Assembly (NCBI GenBank): GCA_013396635.1
Contig: WBMW01000020.1
Span: 1 to 64,000 of the forward strand
DNA length: 64,000 bases
Direction: 5' to 3'
DNA from: Penelope pileata
Lineage: Eukaryota > Chordata > Aves > Galliformes > Cracidae
Shown: piece after piece, positions 23,848 through 36,503 of the stretch
Layout of the letters: each line of letters starts with the position of its first letter
How positions within the stretch are numbered: position 1 is the stretch's first letter
The notes under the pieces: generated by a model
Databases searched by the model: none
The model's input: the letters and a program-made list of their open reading frames with translations, nothing else
What the model was told of the DNA's origin: nothing
Program-made: the position numbers and the translations under genes

Positions 23848-26081
23848 ACTAAAAAAAAAAAATACATGTAACTTATCCAGTTTGGATCAAAGTAATCTGT
23901 AATGAAGATACATATCTTTTGCACGTTTTTTGTAGATGTGTGCTGTAATTTTACAGAATAGAAGAAAAACGTGACTAGGCATAACTTTTTTCAGTTCTAC
24001 ACCAGCACTTTGCAAGATCACTCTTTAGTCTATAGCATAAATTCATTGCTGGACACATTTTTCAACCTACTGCATTCAGCTAAAAATATTGAATGCTATT
24101 TCAGACATCTTCTATTTAGCTTAAGTGTTTGGATAGTTATCTACTATCTTTCTACTTTGAGACTTCTCCAGGTTTAAATAAAGACTTCTCCTACATCTAG
24201 ATCTGCCTATCAATGAGCAGTTTCTATGTGGCGTACAAGTAACATAACGAGACAAAAAAATGCATATTAGAGCAGTATGCTTCTTTCAGCTGAGGAAATG
24301 AATCCTTACAAGCAGAAGCAATAAAGACATCCAATTTTTTATGTAGCCGGTAAAGATGAGGCATTTGTTCAAAGTTAATGTATGCTGTGCAAAAAATTAA
24401 ACACATGATTATCTTTATAAGAGATGTGGGAACTTGAGAGAGCAAGTGATGTTCTGCAAAGCTGAAACACAGTTTGAAACAGAAGATATTGAAACTTACA
24501 AAGTATAGGATAGCTACATCTCCTACACTGTCCATAAGCAACAGGTTTATGCTTTGGACTTCATGAGTAGCGCTGTGTTTAGACATGAAGGTGGGATTGT
24601 GCTGGATGAGGGTTCAAATGAGAAATGCCTGCAGTGGGCATAGAGTCTTTTGACTGGGTGGGTTGGAAGGCTGCTGTGAGTGACAGGAAGAAGACCAGTG
24701 CCGCCAAGACAGGACATCAGCAGGGCTCTTCCAAGCCATCTGGCCATGTCCTCCAGCCCTTGTAGGGCTGATGCTGCTCTCAGGGATCTTTACAGAGCCT
24801 TTGACTAAACACTGCTACTGTTCATCCCACTCACCCCCAACACAGCCAACAACTCAGGATGCCCACCTGGGATACCCAGCTGATGTGCAGAGCTGACATG
24901 AGGAGCTGCATTCTGAGCCAGACCCCACGTGTAACAGCCTTTCCCACTGCTCCTGAAGCTGTCTCTGTCAGTGAGGTGGACAATTCCTCCCTGCCATACC
25001 AAGCTTTCTTGGAGCCTGTGAGGAATGGCCAGCTCCAGTGACTGAGCCTGGCAGTGTCTTGAAAGTATGGTGAGCTTTGAGTTTGGAAACACTCATCTTA
25101 TTTGCAAGGAGTCCTGCTATTTCTCATAGGGACACCTCTTCCCACCCTGTGACAGTGATCACCCGATCTGAGAGCTGCCTTTCAGGAAAAGTTATTTTGG
25201 ATGAGGTCTGGCTTGCTCTTGCTGACTGCTTGCCTGTTAGGAGCTGGAGTGCCTTAGGTGTGCTCCTGACGTGAGTATTCTAGTTTGCTTTAATCCAAGA
25301 GTAACTTAATTTGTGCACTCTGATGTCGCTCCAGCCATGTGAACCAAATTCACACAGTAGGATGCATGAGAGAGATATTTGCTTCAGAAACGTGCTTCCA
25401 GTGAAACACCAATGCATTCTCACTCAAAGAAACACAGAAGACTTTATACTAGAGAACTTGATACCTGTGACCTGGGTGTTAAGTGTAGTCCACAAGCCCT
25501 TGAACATGCATCCTCTTGCTAGTCCCTACCCTCTGTTTTGTGTATTTGGAAAGACAAACACAGGCTGTGCTAATCCCGTTAAATATAGTAAGATATTTCC
25601 TCAGGGTGATGTCTTCCACTGGCACTGTGCAGTGTGACCACCTGTGCCAAAAACTGCAATAAAAAAGTCATTCAAGAAAGGACATAGAAAAGAACAGAAA
25701 GGTTTGTTGACCTTTCTTTTGCAACAGAATATTAAAAACCGAATAAATATGTAGAGGCAGAAAAGAGTTTTACTTCCTAATACACCCTTCATAAATTCAA
25801 AGTGGGTGCTATGTGCTCTTCCTCCTAGAAGAGCTGCACACTGAACGTATTTCATATGTTATTTGCAGGGCTTTTCCATAATAAGCCATTGCTACTGCCT
25901 TCTCCTTAGAACATCACAATAAAACTGAGAGAACAATAACATCTGAGCCGTACAACTGATCAAATTTGTTTTGGCCACTAAACTGAAACATTTGCAAACA
26001 TTTATAAGCTGTTATGGGATAAAGCTCTTCACTTATAGCTGTTCCACTTCACATTGCTAAATATTTTTCAAGACAGAGAAA

Positions 26082-26152
26082 GGAAGAATATCTCAGTGGT
26101 AAGTTAATTAAGGGCCTTGCTGAAAAGTATAGGTTTGAATCCCTGTTTCCAT
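26082..26152 (+). repeat. tRNA-like relic (SINE head or tRNA pseudogene)
   Basis: TATCTCAGTGGT (26089-26100) matches the tRNA A-box and GGTTTGAATCC (26132-26142) matches the B-box GGTTCGAATCC with one C-to-T change; the spacing between them is right for an RNA polymerase III internal promoter. GGAA and TTCC at the two ends can pair partly as an acceptor stem, but the T-stem and D-stem pair poorly. This is therefore a decayed tRNA-derived SINE or tRNA pseudogene, not a working tRNA. An ancient MIR/core-SINE-type element is one possibility, but no 3' body could be recognised. Confidence 0.45.
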
Positions 26153-29100
26153 GAATATTCAATTTACATCATGTATAATAGGAGACACTATGCTTACCGA
26201 TAGCTTAGGCATCTTCTGGGAGGGATGGAATGCCTACTCCGAACCAGGCAGAACTGAGATCTGAGTTGGGGTTTCCTGTGCTTCTGGCCAGTGCCTGGGG
26301 CTGTGTCTATTGTGGAGAGAGAAGAGAGAAATGACCCCTTGTTTCCCTTACTTTTGTGAATAGTATTACAGGCTACTTACAGGCTATTAGAAATCAGAAC
26401 AAAGAGGATGGGTTGCAGATGCCATTTGATCTATTTTAGGACTGCTGAACTATTTATACAGAGCTGGAGGTTAGGTCCCAGGCTGCTCTGCAACTGAGAC
26501 CAAATGGGATACTGAAAGGCATTTCAAATGACTTTAGGCATCTGTATTAGGTGGTGGAGCCTCAGTCTTAGTTTTGGAAAAGCAAAAAGAAGTTACTGAT
26601 TTTAAGGTTTTTCTCATATGGCCTAAACTGAGTACTTATCAATCAAACTACATTCCCTGGTAATCTCCCTGTTTATCTGATAATAGGTATTTACTCATAT
26701 GACAATGAAGAACAATTTAACAAGAACACTCATATGCCATTGTTGTGGATAAAGAGCAAAAGAGGTATTTCAGTCCACTGTTTCACTCACAGATCCTTCT
26801 CTAGGAAATAAACACATGAGCAGAAATTCTTAAGATGCCACAGGCAGGCTGACATTATGAAGCTTTAAGTGTCTAGAGAAAATGAGGTGGTAGCACAGGG
26901 AAGCAAATTCCTCATTTAAGTGGAAGAAACATCTCTGTGTCAACCGGAACGATCCAACACCGGCAAAGGCTTTGCATTGTATACTGCAGAGGGCTTTCCT
27001 AACCAGGCATTTGATGCTGGCACAAAATCACATGTGAGAAGGTAGGGGGGTTTTGCCTGTCAGCACAGATTATGTAATGTATGTGATTTATGTAAAAATT
27101 CCTCAGGTTTTCTCAACTCAGTCATTTGCTGCAGTGCACATGGCAACCCAAACTGGCACAACCACCCTAAAAATATTAGCTTAGTGCTTTCAATTTCAGT
27201 TAAAAATGCTTTGTAGTTCAAATACAGTCGGCTGTAGTGCTGTAGTTGTATGAGAAAGTGGAGGATGGTCAGCAATTTTAATATTGAAAAGTTAATTTAA
27301 TGAATTAAACTACCATTACAACAGGGTTCATTCTGATTTCCATAAAATGGGCAGTTGTCTTTGTCTTTTATTTTTTTTTACTGGAGGGCTCTGCAAAGTC
27401 CTGTCTGGTGAAGTGCCCATTGGCTGTGTGCTCACATATTACATGCCCAGCAGCTGTCTTTACATGCGCTGTCTGAGCAGCAGCAGCTGTGCACGCTGCT
27501 TTTAACACCTCCTCAAGTAGGAGCATGTGCTTAGCTCTGATATATGCCCAGGGCAGACATTAGTGATGAGAAGGTAGGTACACAGTTCACTGAATGCACA
27601 GCTTTGCTCAATGTTGTTATGAGCTCAAATCCTTGTGAACATTATTCAGGTGTATTTTAAAATGACAACTTCATGAGTTCTATACAACTGTGAAGAAATC
27701 TCACACATTTCACAAAGTCATTCATGTTTTCCACACAGTCAAGGGGACCAGAGACCTATTTGTCAGCTGCTTACTGAAAACTACAGCTGCTATTAACAGC
27801 TAAAAAATTCTACATGCTACTGAAGTCCTTGATCTAGGTGGTTCTCTTGGAGAATAATTTAGTATAGTACTATATAGTATCTTTTTGAATTATGTGTTTC
27901 TTCTTCCATACTAGGGACAGATGATGTGTTAGTTTATGATGGGATCACACTACAATTTAGATTGGAAAATGGTCTCCTCTTACCATCTGCTTTAAAACTC
28001 ATCCCAGGGTGTCCAGTCAGTTGTTGTTGCAATTATTTGAATGTCAATAAATAAAAATAAAATGTCTCTGTGTTCAGTGCAGCTCACAGTTGGGATAGTC
28101 TTTCTTTCAGAAAGTGGAACAATGCATAGCCACAAGATCTGAGAAGCAAAGGATTATTCTTGTTGTGTAACGTATGAAAGAACTGACAGACAGACAGTCT
28201 GGGTGACCTGCTAGAGCTCACAGTCTGTAGGGAGAGCCAGGCTCTTCCAACATCAGACTGGTCCCCTACCCACAAATTTATCCATCTCTGAAGAGAAAAT
28301 TCAGAGAAATTTGCCACACAGGAATCCAATTTCCATATCTGACTCGTTGATTTCTCTGCTAATGACCCTCTGCTCTGCAAGCATCCAGTATCATCTTGCA
28401 CAGTAAGAGAATTAAAGATAGGATTGACCTCTAATCTTCCTGCTGCTATTGACCCATCTAACAGCTCAGAGGCAACACACTGCCTGCATTTTGAGAGGAG
28501 AGGGGGCCATTTTCCAGGGACTTCTCTATCACATCCAGCCCCAGTGCCTGCAGTCAGGAGCCCAGGAGGTAATAGCAGTGTGAGCTGCCACTCTTCCTTT
28601 ACAGGCTTTTTGATGGGGTATGAGGACACTGCCTCGTGTTTTGGGGATTTTCTCACTACTGTTTTTCTTCTTAATCCAGTATATTGTATTTAATTTTTTC
28701 TTCTGCCCTTTCTTAATCCCTGTTATAGTTTTCTGAACACACACTGGCAAAGTCTTTTACACATTATTGAATGCACAATCTTTGTATTATGTTTCTACTT
28801 ATTTTCTGAGTATCTCATAATACATATTAATTGCTTTGAGCTTACAAATGCTGAGACACCTCTGAGCATCTGAAATACAAAGTCCTTTCTGTATACTGCA
28901 TTTTTAGTGCAAGTATTACCATACCATTACCTCATGGACTTGCTGTGAGGACTCAGGCTGGACTCAGTGTCAGGTCGAACATGATACCCTCAGACAATGG
29001 AAATAATTACTCACTTGAGAATTGTCTAACTCAATCCCCTACACATTTTTGCATACACATTGCTAGGTTTGGGAGAAGTCTTTCTGGCAATCCTATAACA

Positions 29101-32100
29101 GCCAGTTTACAAACCACCAGTTTGCCTGGTGTGACATGGTAGGATGCTGATTATTTTTTCATGCTGTTTAGGAACACCCCCTTTTCCTTGCTATTCTCAT
29201 GGCACAGGAAGGAATCTCTGGACATCTCTAAAGCTTGATTTGTATGCAAAAGGATTATTGCTGCAATGGGATAATCCTCACTGTGGCAGCTAACGAGGCT
29301 TTAGGTCTGGATTATGTTTGCTGTCTAGCACAAAGCGACGATATTAGATCAGAGAATCTGTCCCATTTTGTGTAGGGATTGAAAATTCTGCGTATTGCAA
29401 CAGTAAATCTGTCATTTAATGTATGCGTGCATATGAAGAGAGGAAGATTTTTTTTGTATTAACTCTGGCTCATTATGTAGAATTGCAAAAATCTTGGCTA
29501 TGATAGGGTAGCTCTGTCTTGATCCAAGATGGCTGTAAGACAAACAAAGCTTCAATTCAGAAAAAGAAATTGGTAATGCAAACAAGATTTCTGGTAAAAT
29601 CCCTCTGGTACAATCAGAAGTATCATTTTAGATGAAGAGCTGACTGCTCCGGGCTAATTTCCTTTCTCAGAATATACATTTCTTACTCAGAAATTTAACT
29701 GGATGACTAATAGAATTTTCATTCTAGTGGCTGAGTAATAAATAAAGTGTGAGACTAAACCAAAAAGTATTTATTTGTTTATTTAATCATCTAAATGCAA
29801 TTTAGCCATATGCTCACCAAATTGCACAGAAAAATAATTGTGATTCAAACATTGACATTTACTTCAATGTAAGCAAAGGTGTTTTTTAATGTATGTATAC
29901 ATGTATGCATGTATTTATGTATGTATTTTTATTTGTCAGTGAGGAATTATTTACATCCTTTATACATAGATATAAATATTTTCTTTTAATTTCTAAAACA
30001 CCTCTTGTCTGGCATCAGGCTATGGCTTGAGGTCACTTAAAATGCTGCCAGCCAAGCGTATTTATCTATTTTTGAGAACTTACATTTCAAATGTGAAAAG
30101 AATCTACAGATGTTCAGATTTCCTTTTCACCTTGTTTTGTTGAATGCATTGATGTGTAATTTAGTCATTCATTTCCAAACTGTAGAAAAAGTTCAGAAAT
30201 TATTAATGTATCAAAGCTTGATCCATGGTGTTGTGTAGATGTTGGTCAGGAATGACACCTTCTAGGCTGATCTGATCTACAGAAAGAGTAGATGAGCTTC
30301 CAGACCTTCACTTTTCTCCATGACTCCCAGAGAAATTCACTTCTGTTTGTGCCTGTCTCTGCATCTTTGTGTTTGCAAACTATAGGCATCCTTTAAATGC
30401 ATTTGGCTCAAGCTTCAGTAGCCCTGAGGCAAAGCTTAGTATGCTGCAATGCTGAGCTGGTCACTGTGACATTTTTCATATCAACATCTGGTCTGGAACA
30501 TTTTAAGGACTATAAGTAACTAGGTTAGCTTTCTCCTTCAACTTGCTTTTGATTTGCATGCTGTGACAAAGCATCCTCAGCAGCATTCATTTTCTTCTCC
30601 TGATGATCCGTATACACAAAATATACAGTAGGAGTAAGTACTCCATGTGGATGACTGAGCTAGTCATGTCATCTTGGGAAAGCAGAGGCTTTGTGTGCAA
30701 TGATTTCTTACAGCACATGAGTGAAGATGACTGAGTGAGCTGTAACACCTCAGTTGCCCGAGTCCTCACAGCCAGCCCACAAGGTAAAAGTATGGTGCTT
30801 TTTACAATAAAAATGGAGAAATGATTTCAGTTTCTCCAAGATTTTTAAGTATTTATAGACCTAAAGATATAAAAGTAAAATAATCATTTTAACATTGATG
30901 AATATGTAGCTAATAATGCTGAGATTGGCACCCTAGCTCTGCAGCGACATTTGGTGTGGAACTAGCTCGTGGCAAAGCACCATTCCTGTTTCAAGAGCTT
31001 CAACAGTGCTTCTCAAGTAGTTTAAAAATTAAATTTTAAAATAAAAAATGCCAGCAACATATGCCAAATAAATTTCAAGCAGCTTTTTGTTTAGAAGCCC
31101 ATAAAGTGATCAATGACTTAAGGCTAATTTCTGGCACATCTTCGCAGAAGAGGAAGTCACTGGCTAAGCACCGTGCCCATGTATTAGTGGATAATACTTA
31201 TCAGATATATAAATGAGTATCACACACTGTGTTGTTCCTTAAGTCTTGTTTTGCCTCTAGTGAAAGCTAAATTTTAAACAATATATTGGGAAAAGCAGGG
31301 AAGAAGGAGCAATTGTCATACCAGAGCAATCACTACCTGTGAGAAACCTGAAGTAACAGTTATCTGAGTCTAGAGCTGCAAGGGCATTTGAATAATAACA
31401 TCAGGATAACAGCAGGAGAATGACATGGGGAGAAAAAACCCCACAAAACATCGCAGAAATTTAGGCAAAAGATTACAGAGCTGCAAGTGAAAGACAGGCT
31501 ATAGAACTGCAAATCTGAGATCTTTAGCATCACAAAGGTTAAGGCACAGAGCAGACAAGGGGAACTTTAGGTATTTGATGGGACATTCATTATTTCTCAA
31601 AGAGAGAGAGACAAGATCAATAGGAAAGTAAACAGACCACTTGCAGCTTGACAAGGTTTTACAAGTTCCCTTAATTGCTCAGTTTCCTCCCTTTGCATCT
31701 TTCAGAGCAATAATAATATGTGGCTCTGTAAGTCAGTGACGAGAGGCCAGCTTGACAACTTTAAAGCAGGAATTTAGATTTCAGTTTAGAACTCCCCAAG
31801 AGCAAAAGAACTGCTGCAGGAAAGGGAGAAAACGTTGGGTGTATGGCAAATATACCAACTGCTGTGGTTGATGGATGTGGACGCATATCCTCTTTGAGGA
31901 TATTTAGAACCAGAATAGTTCTGTGCTTTTTAGGGCTTGCTGAGCCCGAGATAATGTCACAACCATCATCTGCTGTCATGCAAACTGACAGTAAGTCAGT
32001 GAGGGTCTCAGATTCTTCATCAGACAAAGTTTCTACTGCAACTAACCTCAGGCCAGTGCTTGCAAAGTCTTCATCGTTTTGGCCATCTTGGAAAACACCA

Positions 32101-33930
32101 AAGAAGGGAATTATTGTCAGGAGAATTTCTTAACAAGTCAGAGTATCCTTGCTTAACCTGTTCAAGTTTTGTGAAACATTCCTCAAGAAAACTCCCTGTC
32201 TAGTTACTTAACATTAACAGCTCTAATGAGCATTGAAGCCAAACATCTGGAAAGCTAAATTAGATAGGGTAGAAGAGTTAACAGGCAGGAATCTGTTTGT
32301 AGTGCTGCCTTCTTGACAAAGAACAAGTGCCTGGCAGGGATTTCTAGTATAATGGGAAGTTGGTGGTAAATATGGAGAATGGTTTCTCCTGGAGAAAGAA
32401 ACGATCCCCTTGGTGCACACACTGCGGTGGCCACTGATAGGGTGCGGTAGATACTGGTGGATTCTTTAGGCTTAGTTAATTGAAATGACATAGCTACTAC
32501 TTCTTTCTTGTAAATATTTTGAAGTTATAGGTGTTCTGCTCCTATAAACTGAATACAGACAATTTTGCTTAAGAGTAGTAATTTCAAAACTGCAATCAAC
32601 TAAGTGTTCATCGCCTAAAACCATGCTGCTACTCTTGGTTTCATGGTTCAGTGCTCAAAGTTTGTAAAAAGGAGAGTGGCTCTATATTGAAAACCCTTGA
32701 GAAATACTAGTCTCAATTGTCTGTTTCGAAATGACATTAATTACAGAATACCCAAGCATAGCAACCACATAGAAAGCTGTCAGTGACAATAGCATGAATT
32801 CTCCTAAGGGCTTTCTCCACACAACCTGCATGTTTTCACATCAATTCAAGTTAATTAATAAGATGATTGGTTAAAATGTTCTTTATTCTGATCCTAAAAT
32901 TCAAAACCAAACGTTGCTACAAATTTCAAAACTGTACTCCTTCTGTGACAGTGTCTCTTTGGGCCGTTTGTTCTGGATCCTTTAGTCACTCTGCAAGCAG
33001 GTTGTACACAGTTTTATAGGATAAGAAAATCACATCTTGACCAACATATACAAAATATAGCCTGTATTTAACAAGCCACATAACTTGGTGTACTATCCAT
33101 CTTGATAAGATATTCAAAGAGTGTTGCAGGCTGGGCAGACAGAGAAGGAGAAGGATTGAACTGCTTTGCTGTATGGCACAGAAGATGTTCCTGAGTTGTA
33201 ATCCTCTAACATCTCCTTTATATTTTTTCCTTTAGGATTTCATCCACTTCTATGTCAGTGCTTTCCTTCCCAAATCCTTGAGCTACTATAAACACTGTCT
33301 CAGCCATCTTACCTCTGTCTTCAGTTTTACCTTTCTTATCTCTATCTACATATTTTTCGCTGTTCTTTCTCAAAAAATCAGAGATTTCCTCAGCAGCCTG
33401 AGCCAAATTTATGCAGCTGGGCCATGTCAGTGGCTTCCCACTCCTGGCACGCAGGGAACAAAACCCCTGGAACAAGTGGTAAAGAGAGACCTATACTGCC
33501 TCCCAATTCATATTCCCCAACAGAATAAGATAAATGAAACAACAAATAGAAACTACAGAATAAAATTTCCTATATGCTGAAATTTCACTTTGTAAAAGCT
33601 TCTAAATGATATTTGAAAGAGCTTCTGAGGTAAATCCGTTGAGTTTTTCCTGACCCCTGTCAAATAGGATAGTTGGTATTACTCAGATTACTCTGTACTT
33701 GTCAGATAATCCTGAAGTAACAGGTGCAAACTGATTGAAAAGCTAAGGAAGGATCCCGGCAAGCTTGAGTTTGCTTCTGGTTGACCATTATCCATTCATA
33801 AACACAATGTTGTACATTCTCTTAGCTAAGGCTAGACCATTATAAAACTTATGGTAATGTCTCATAGTGCAAAATTCTGTATAGAATTGAGCAATACTTT
33901 AAACCTTGCACAAACCTCAAATAGGTTTGA
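26153..33930. other. Long unique-looking stretch without supported gene
   Basis: Almost 8 kb with no recognisable transposon. It holds the window's longest open frame (28084-28656, minus, about 190 codons, no internal ATG), a short minus-strand frame with protein-like composition around 31761-32130, another at 33218-33475, and an ATGT-type microsatellite at 29888-29930. None shows a known domain. Confidence 0.55.
29888..29930. repeat. Imperfect ATGT/GTAT microsatellite
   Basis: Repeated ATGTATGTAT units interrupted by ATACATGTATGC and ATTT. A simple-sequence repeat of about 43 bp within AT-rich DNA. Confidence 0.85.
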
Positions 33931-34712
33931 AGGAAGCTCTGGAGGTCTCTAGTCCACACACTGCTCAAAATAGTGCTGATCCAAAGCTGGATCGGATTGC
34001 TCATAGACAGTTGTCTGGACTGATTTTGAAAACCTGCAAGGATGATGATCACACAAAATCTTTTGGCAAGATGTTCCAGTATCTGGCACTCATCATAATG
34101 AACATTCTTTTCCTTATGTTCAAACAGAATTTTTGGTCAACTTGTGCCTGTTGCATTTTGTTCTTTGTAGTGCACATAAGAGAAGAGTCCGAGATCATAT
34201 CTTCCGCAACTCCTCTTTACATATTGAAAGATGGTAGTTAAATTCCCATTTTGTCTTCATTCTTCAGTCTAAGTAAGTCCAAATCCTTTAATTTCATATT
34301 TTATTCAGTGTGCTCTAGCTGCCCTCACTTACCCTCCCCTGGATTCTTCAGTCTACAAACATCTCTCTTGTACTGGGGAGACCAAACTAGACACAGTGCT
34401 CTGCAAGTGGATCCACAAGTGATCAGCTAGGTGAATAACCACATCCTTTGACCTTCTGACTGTGATACTGCTCAAACAGCCAAGGATGAAGTTGGTCTTC
34501 ACCTGTGGTCACACTGCTGACCTATGTTCATCTTGGTATCAACTGGGCAAATGGGCCTTCTCTGAAAACCCCCACCCCTCAGCATGTTGTTATGCAAACA
34601 CAAGTGTGGGACTTTGCACTTATCTTTGTTGAACGTCATGAGGTTCCTATCTGTCAAGGTCCCTGTGCTTCAGCTGATCAGCTACCCTCCTATTCCTGTA
34701 GCTTGTAAATAA
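33931..34712 (-). mobile_element. Old, degraded CR1 LINE
   Basis: A minus-strand CR1 recognisable only in blocks but in the right order over about 780 bp: GGAGGTCTCTAGTCCACAC, TTGAAAACCTGCAAGGATG, TTTTCCTTATGTTCAAAC, ACTTGTGCCTGTTGCATTT, AGAAGAGTCCGAGATC, CTTGTACTGGGGAGACC, ACACTGCTGACCTATGTTC, GGGACTTTGCACTTATC and TTGAACGTCATGAGGTTCC. It spans the end of ORF2 and the 3' region. Divergence is much higher than in the other copies, and part of the middle is missing. Confidence 0.85.
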
Positions 34713-35977
34713 AAAAATCAGTTTTTGAACTTGCATAATTTGCAAATATGTTTCATTATCCTCTTTCCTCAAATATCATTAGGAATATAGTAGTACTTTC
34801 TAATCACAAGAGAGAAAAAGCAGACTTGGAGCTTGGTGCAAATTTTACAAAATTAAGTTCACTTGATTGTATAGGGTCAGATTTCCAGTTGTTATACATT
34901 GCCATTATTCTCTGCACTGGCTTTAATTTTTATTTTCCATTGTTTTTCTCCCCTTGCTTTTGGATGAATAGGAGAGAAGAGAATGACATCCGAAATTCTC
35001 CCAGAACAGTGGGAAAATCACCTCTTACTTCAGAAGGCCAGCATTCCCTTCAATATTTTAGCTCTCCTGTTATAGAAAAAGCCACTTCAGCTGAGAGAAT
35101 GCAGTGAATGAAGGACACACCAGAGCTTACAAAGCTTACATTGCTAAACATAACAAAGCCATAAAAATCTTCAAAAGTGATATGAAGACACAAAACCTCT
35201 ACAATAGCTCTTTATTCATTTTGGCTTCTAATTTGCTTAAAAGTTCTGCAGAAGTAAGCATGTGTGTTTTGATAAAAATGGTCAGCATGTATGTTAGTGC
35301 ACTTACATTGTCCTGTTTGCATGGGAAATAGAGTTTTAGTTCAATCTTATCTAATCTAAACGAGAGTGCTTCAGAGCAAGGGACTCCGTTTCTATGCAGT
35401 GAAGGAGGCACTTATCTCCCAGAATTCTTAAAAGGAACATTATTTCCAGATGTCTTATGCTTATATTTTGTCCTCAGTTAAACTCAAATGTCAAAAAGCA
35501 GTTAACCATTTTCATCTTTGCTTCTGGCTGGATGCAGTCAGAATGAAGCTGCCTTGTATTCAGAACATTTGACATAAAGGACTAAATTTCCACTTCAGTG
35601 CGTGGGCTTCATCCCTCCGCCTCCTATTAACATTAATGGGGATCCCTTCTCTAAATCCCCTGTAGTACATTGAAAATCTCTTCCTGTTTATAACTCGAGG
35701 TCATGTTGCTTTTTCTCACTGGATTGCGTCCTGAGGGGATTATTTCCATTTTTATGCCTATGCTTTCATATAAAATAGAAGGAAATGGTTTTAACGTTTC
35801 AGGGCAGCATAATTTGTTTTTCACGAGTCTAGGAGCTTTATGATTAATATGTTGCAGTTTTCATTTCGCTTTAAACCTGCGCATACCAAGAGACACTTCT
35901 TCTGGCTCCCAAACAAGAAAAGAATAAAGCATACCCCCTTAGATTGCTTCTTCAGAAGCAAGCACCTTCTATGCTTG
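34713..35977. other. Unique-looking stretch without supported gene
   Basis: AT-rich, with no recognised repeat. A 119-codon frame at 34748-35107 has no known domain. 35520-35900 has fewer low-complexity runs than its neighbours, but nothing in it can be named. Confidence 0.6.
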
Positions 35978-36503
35978 TGTCTTAGTTTCTAACCGAAACT
36001 TTCTCTTTTAGTGTCTGCTACAAAGTTGTGTTTTGGTTCTAGAAAGAAAACAAGACTGATAACACCCAGCAGTGCTGAACAGAACCAAGGACATTTGTAT
36101 GTCTCTGCCAGGAGAGTGAAGAGGCTAGGGGGGCCACAGGGAGCTGGGAGGGGACAAGAACGGGGCAGCTGATCCAAACTGACCAAAGGGATATTCCGTA
36201 CCATATGACATCATGTAATATAAGGAAGGGAAGTGAGCGGGGAGGGCCTGTTTGCTTGGGAATTGGCTGAGCATTGGCCGCTGTCGGTGAGCGATTGCTT
36301 TGTACAATCACTTGTTTTGTATATAATTATCATTACTGTTATTGTACTCTATTTTCCTCTTTCTGTTAGTAAATAGTTTTTTATCTCAACCCATGAGTTC
36401 TACCTTATTTCTCGACTCTCTTCCCCATCCCAGGTGGGATGAGGGGGGGAGGTGAGAGAACAGCTGTGTGGGGTTTCCAGGCCTGCTGGCTGAAACCAGA
36501 ACA
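35978..36503 (+). mobile_element. Solo LTR of an endogenous retrovirus (intact, 526 bp)
   Basis: Begins TGTCTTAGTTTCTAAC and ends ACCAGAACA. The perfect 5-bp target duplication GCTTG lies at 35973-35977 and 36504-36508. Likely signals, by position and by conservation with the copies at 12586 and 44241, are a TATA-like AATATAAGG (36217-36225) and an AGTAAA hexamer (36368-36373) preceded by a T-rich tract. No internal viral genes remain, so it is a recombined solo LTR. The 5-bp duplication fits ERVL-type integration; the family name was not assigned. It is the cleanest copy of the family here. Confidence 0.93.

Larger units (their letters stand above)
20521..26081. other. AT-rich stretch with small palindromes, no supported gene
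   Basis: Long AT-rich stretch. It holds a hairpin-forming repeat at 22465-22510 and a perfect 16-bp palindrome at 23832-23847. 24600-25050 is richer in G+C. A 120-codon minus-strand frame (24224-24586) and a shorter frame (24547-24747) begin with ATG but have no recognised domain. Nothing here can be called a gene. Confidence 0.6.

Noticed and set aside
24224..24586. 120-codon ATG-started minus-strand frame
   Set aside because: No domain, AT-rich codons, chance length.
24600..25050. G+C-richer patch considered as an exon or promoter island
   Set aside because: No CpG clustering, no domain in any frame and no splice pair that stands out.
33218..33475. Lysine/glutamate-rich minus-strand frame with an internal AG|GTAAGA
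   Set aside because: The sequence is purine-rich on that strand, which alone gives Lys/Glu/Arg codons; no domain recognised and donor-like motifs are common.
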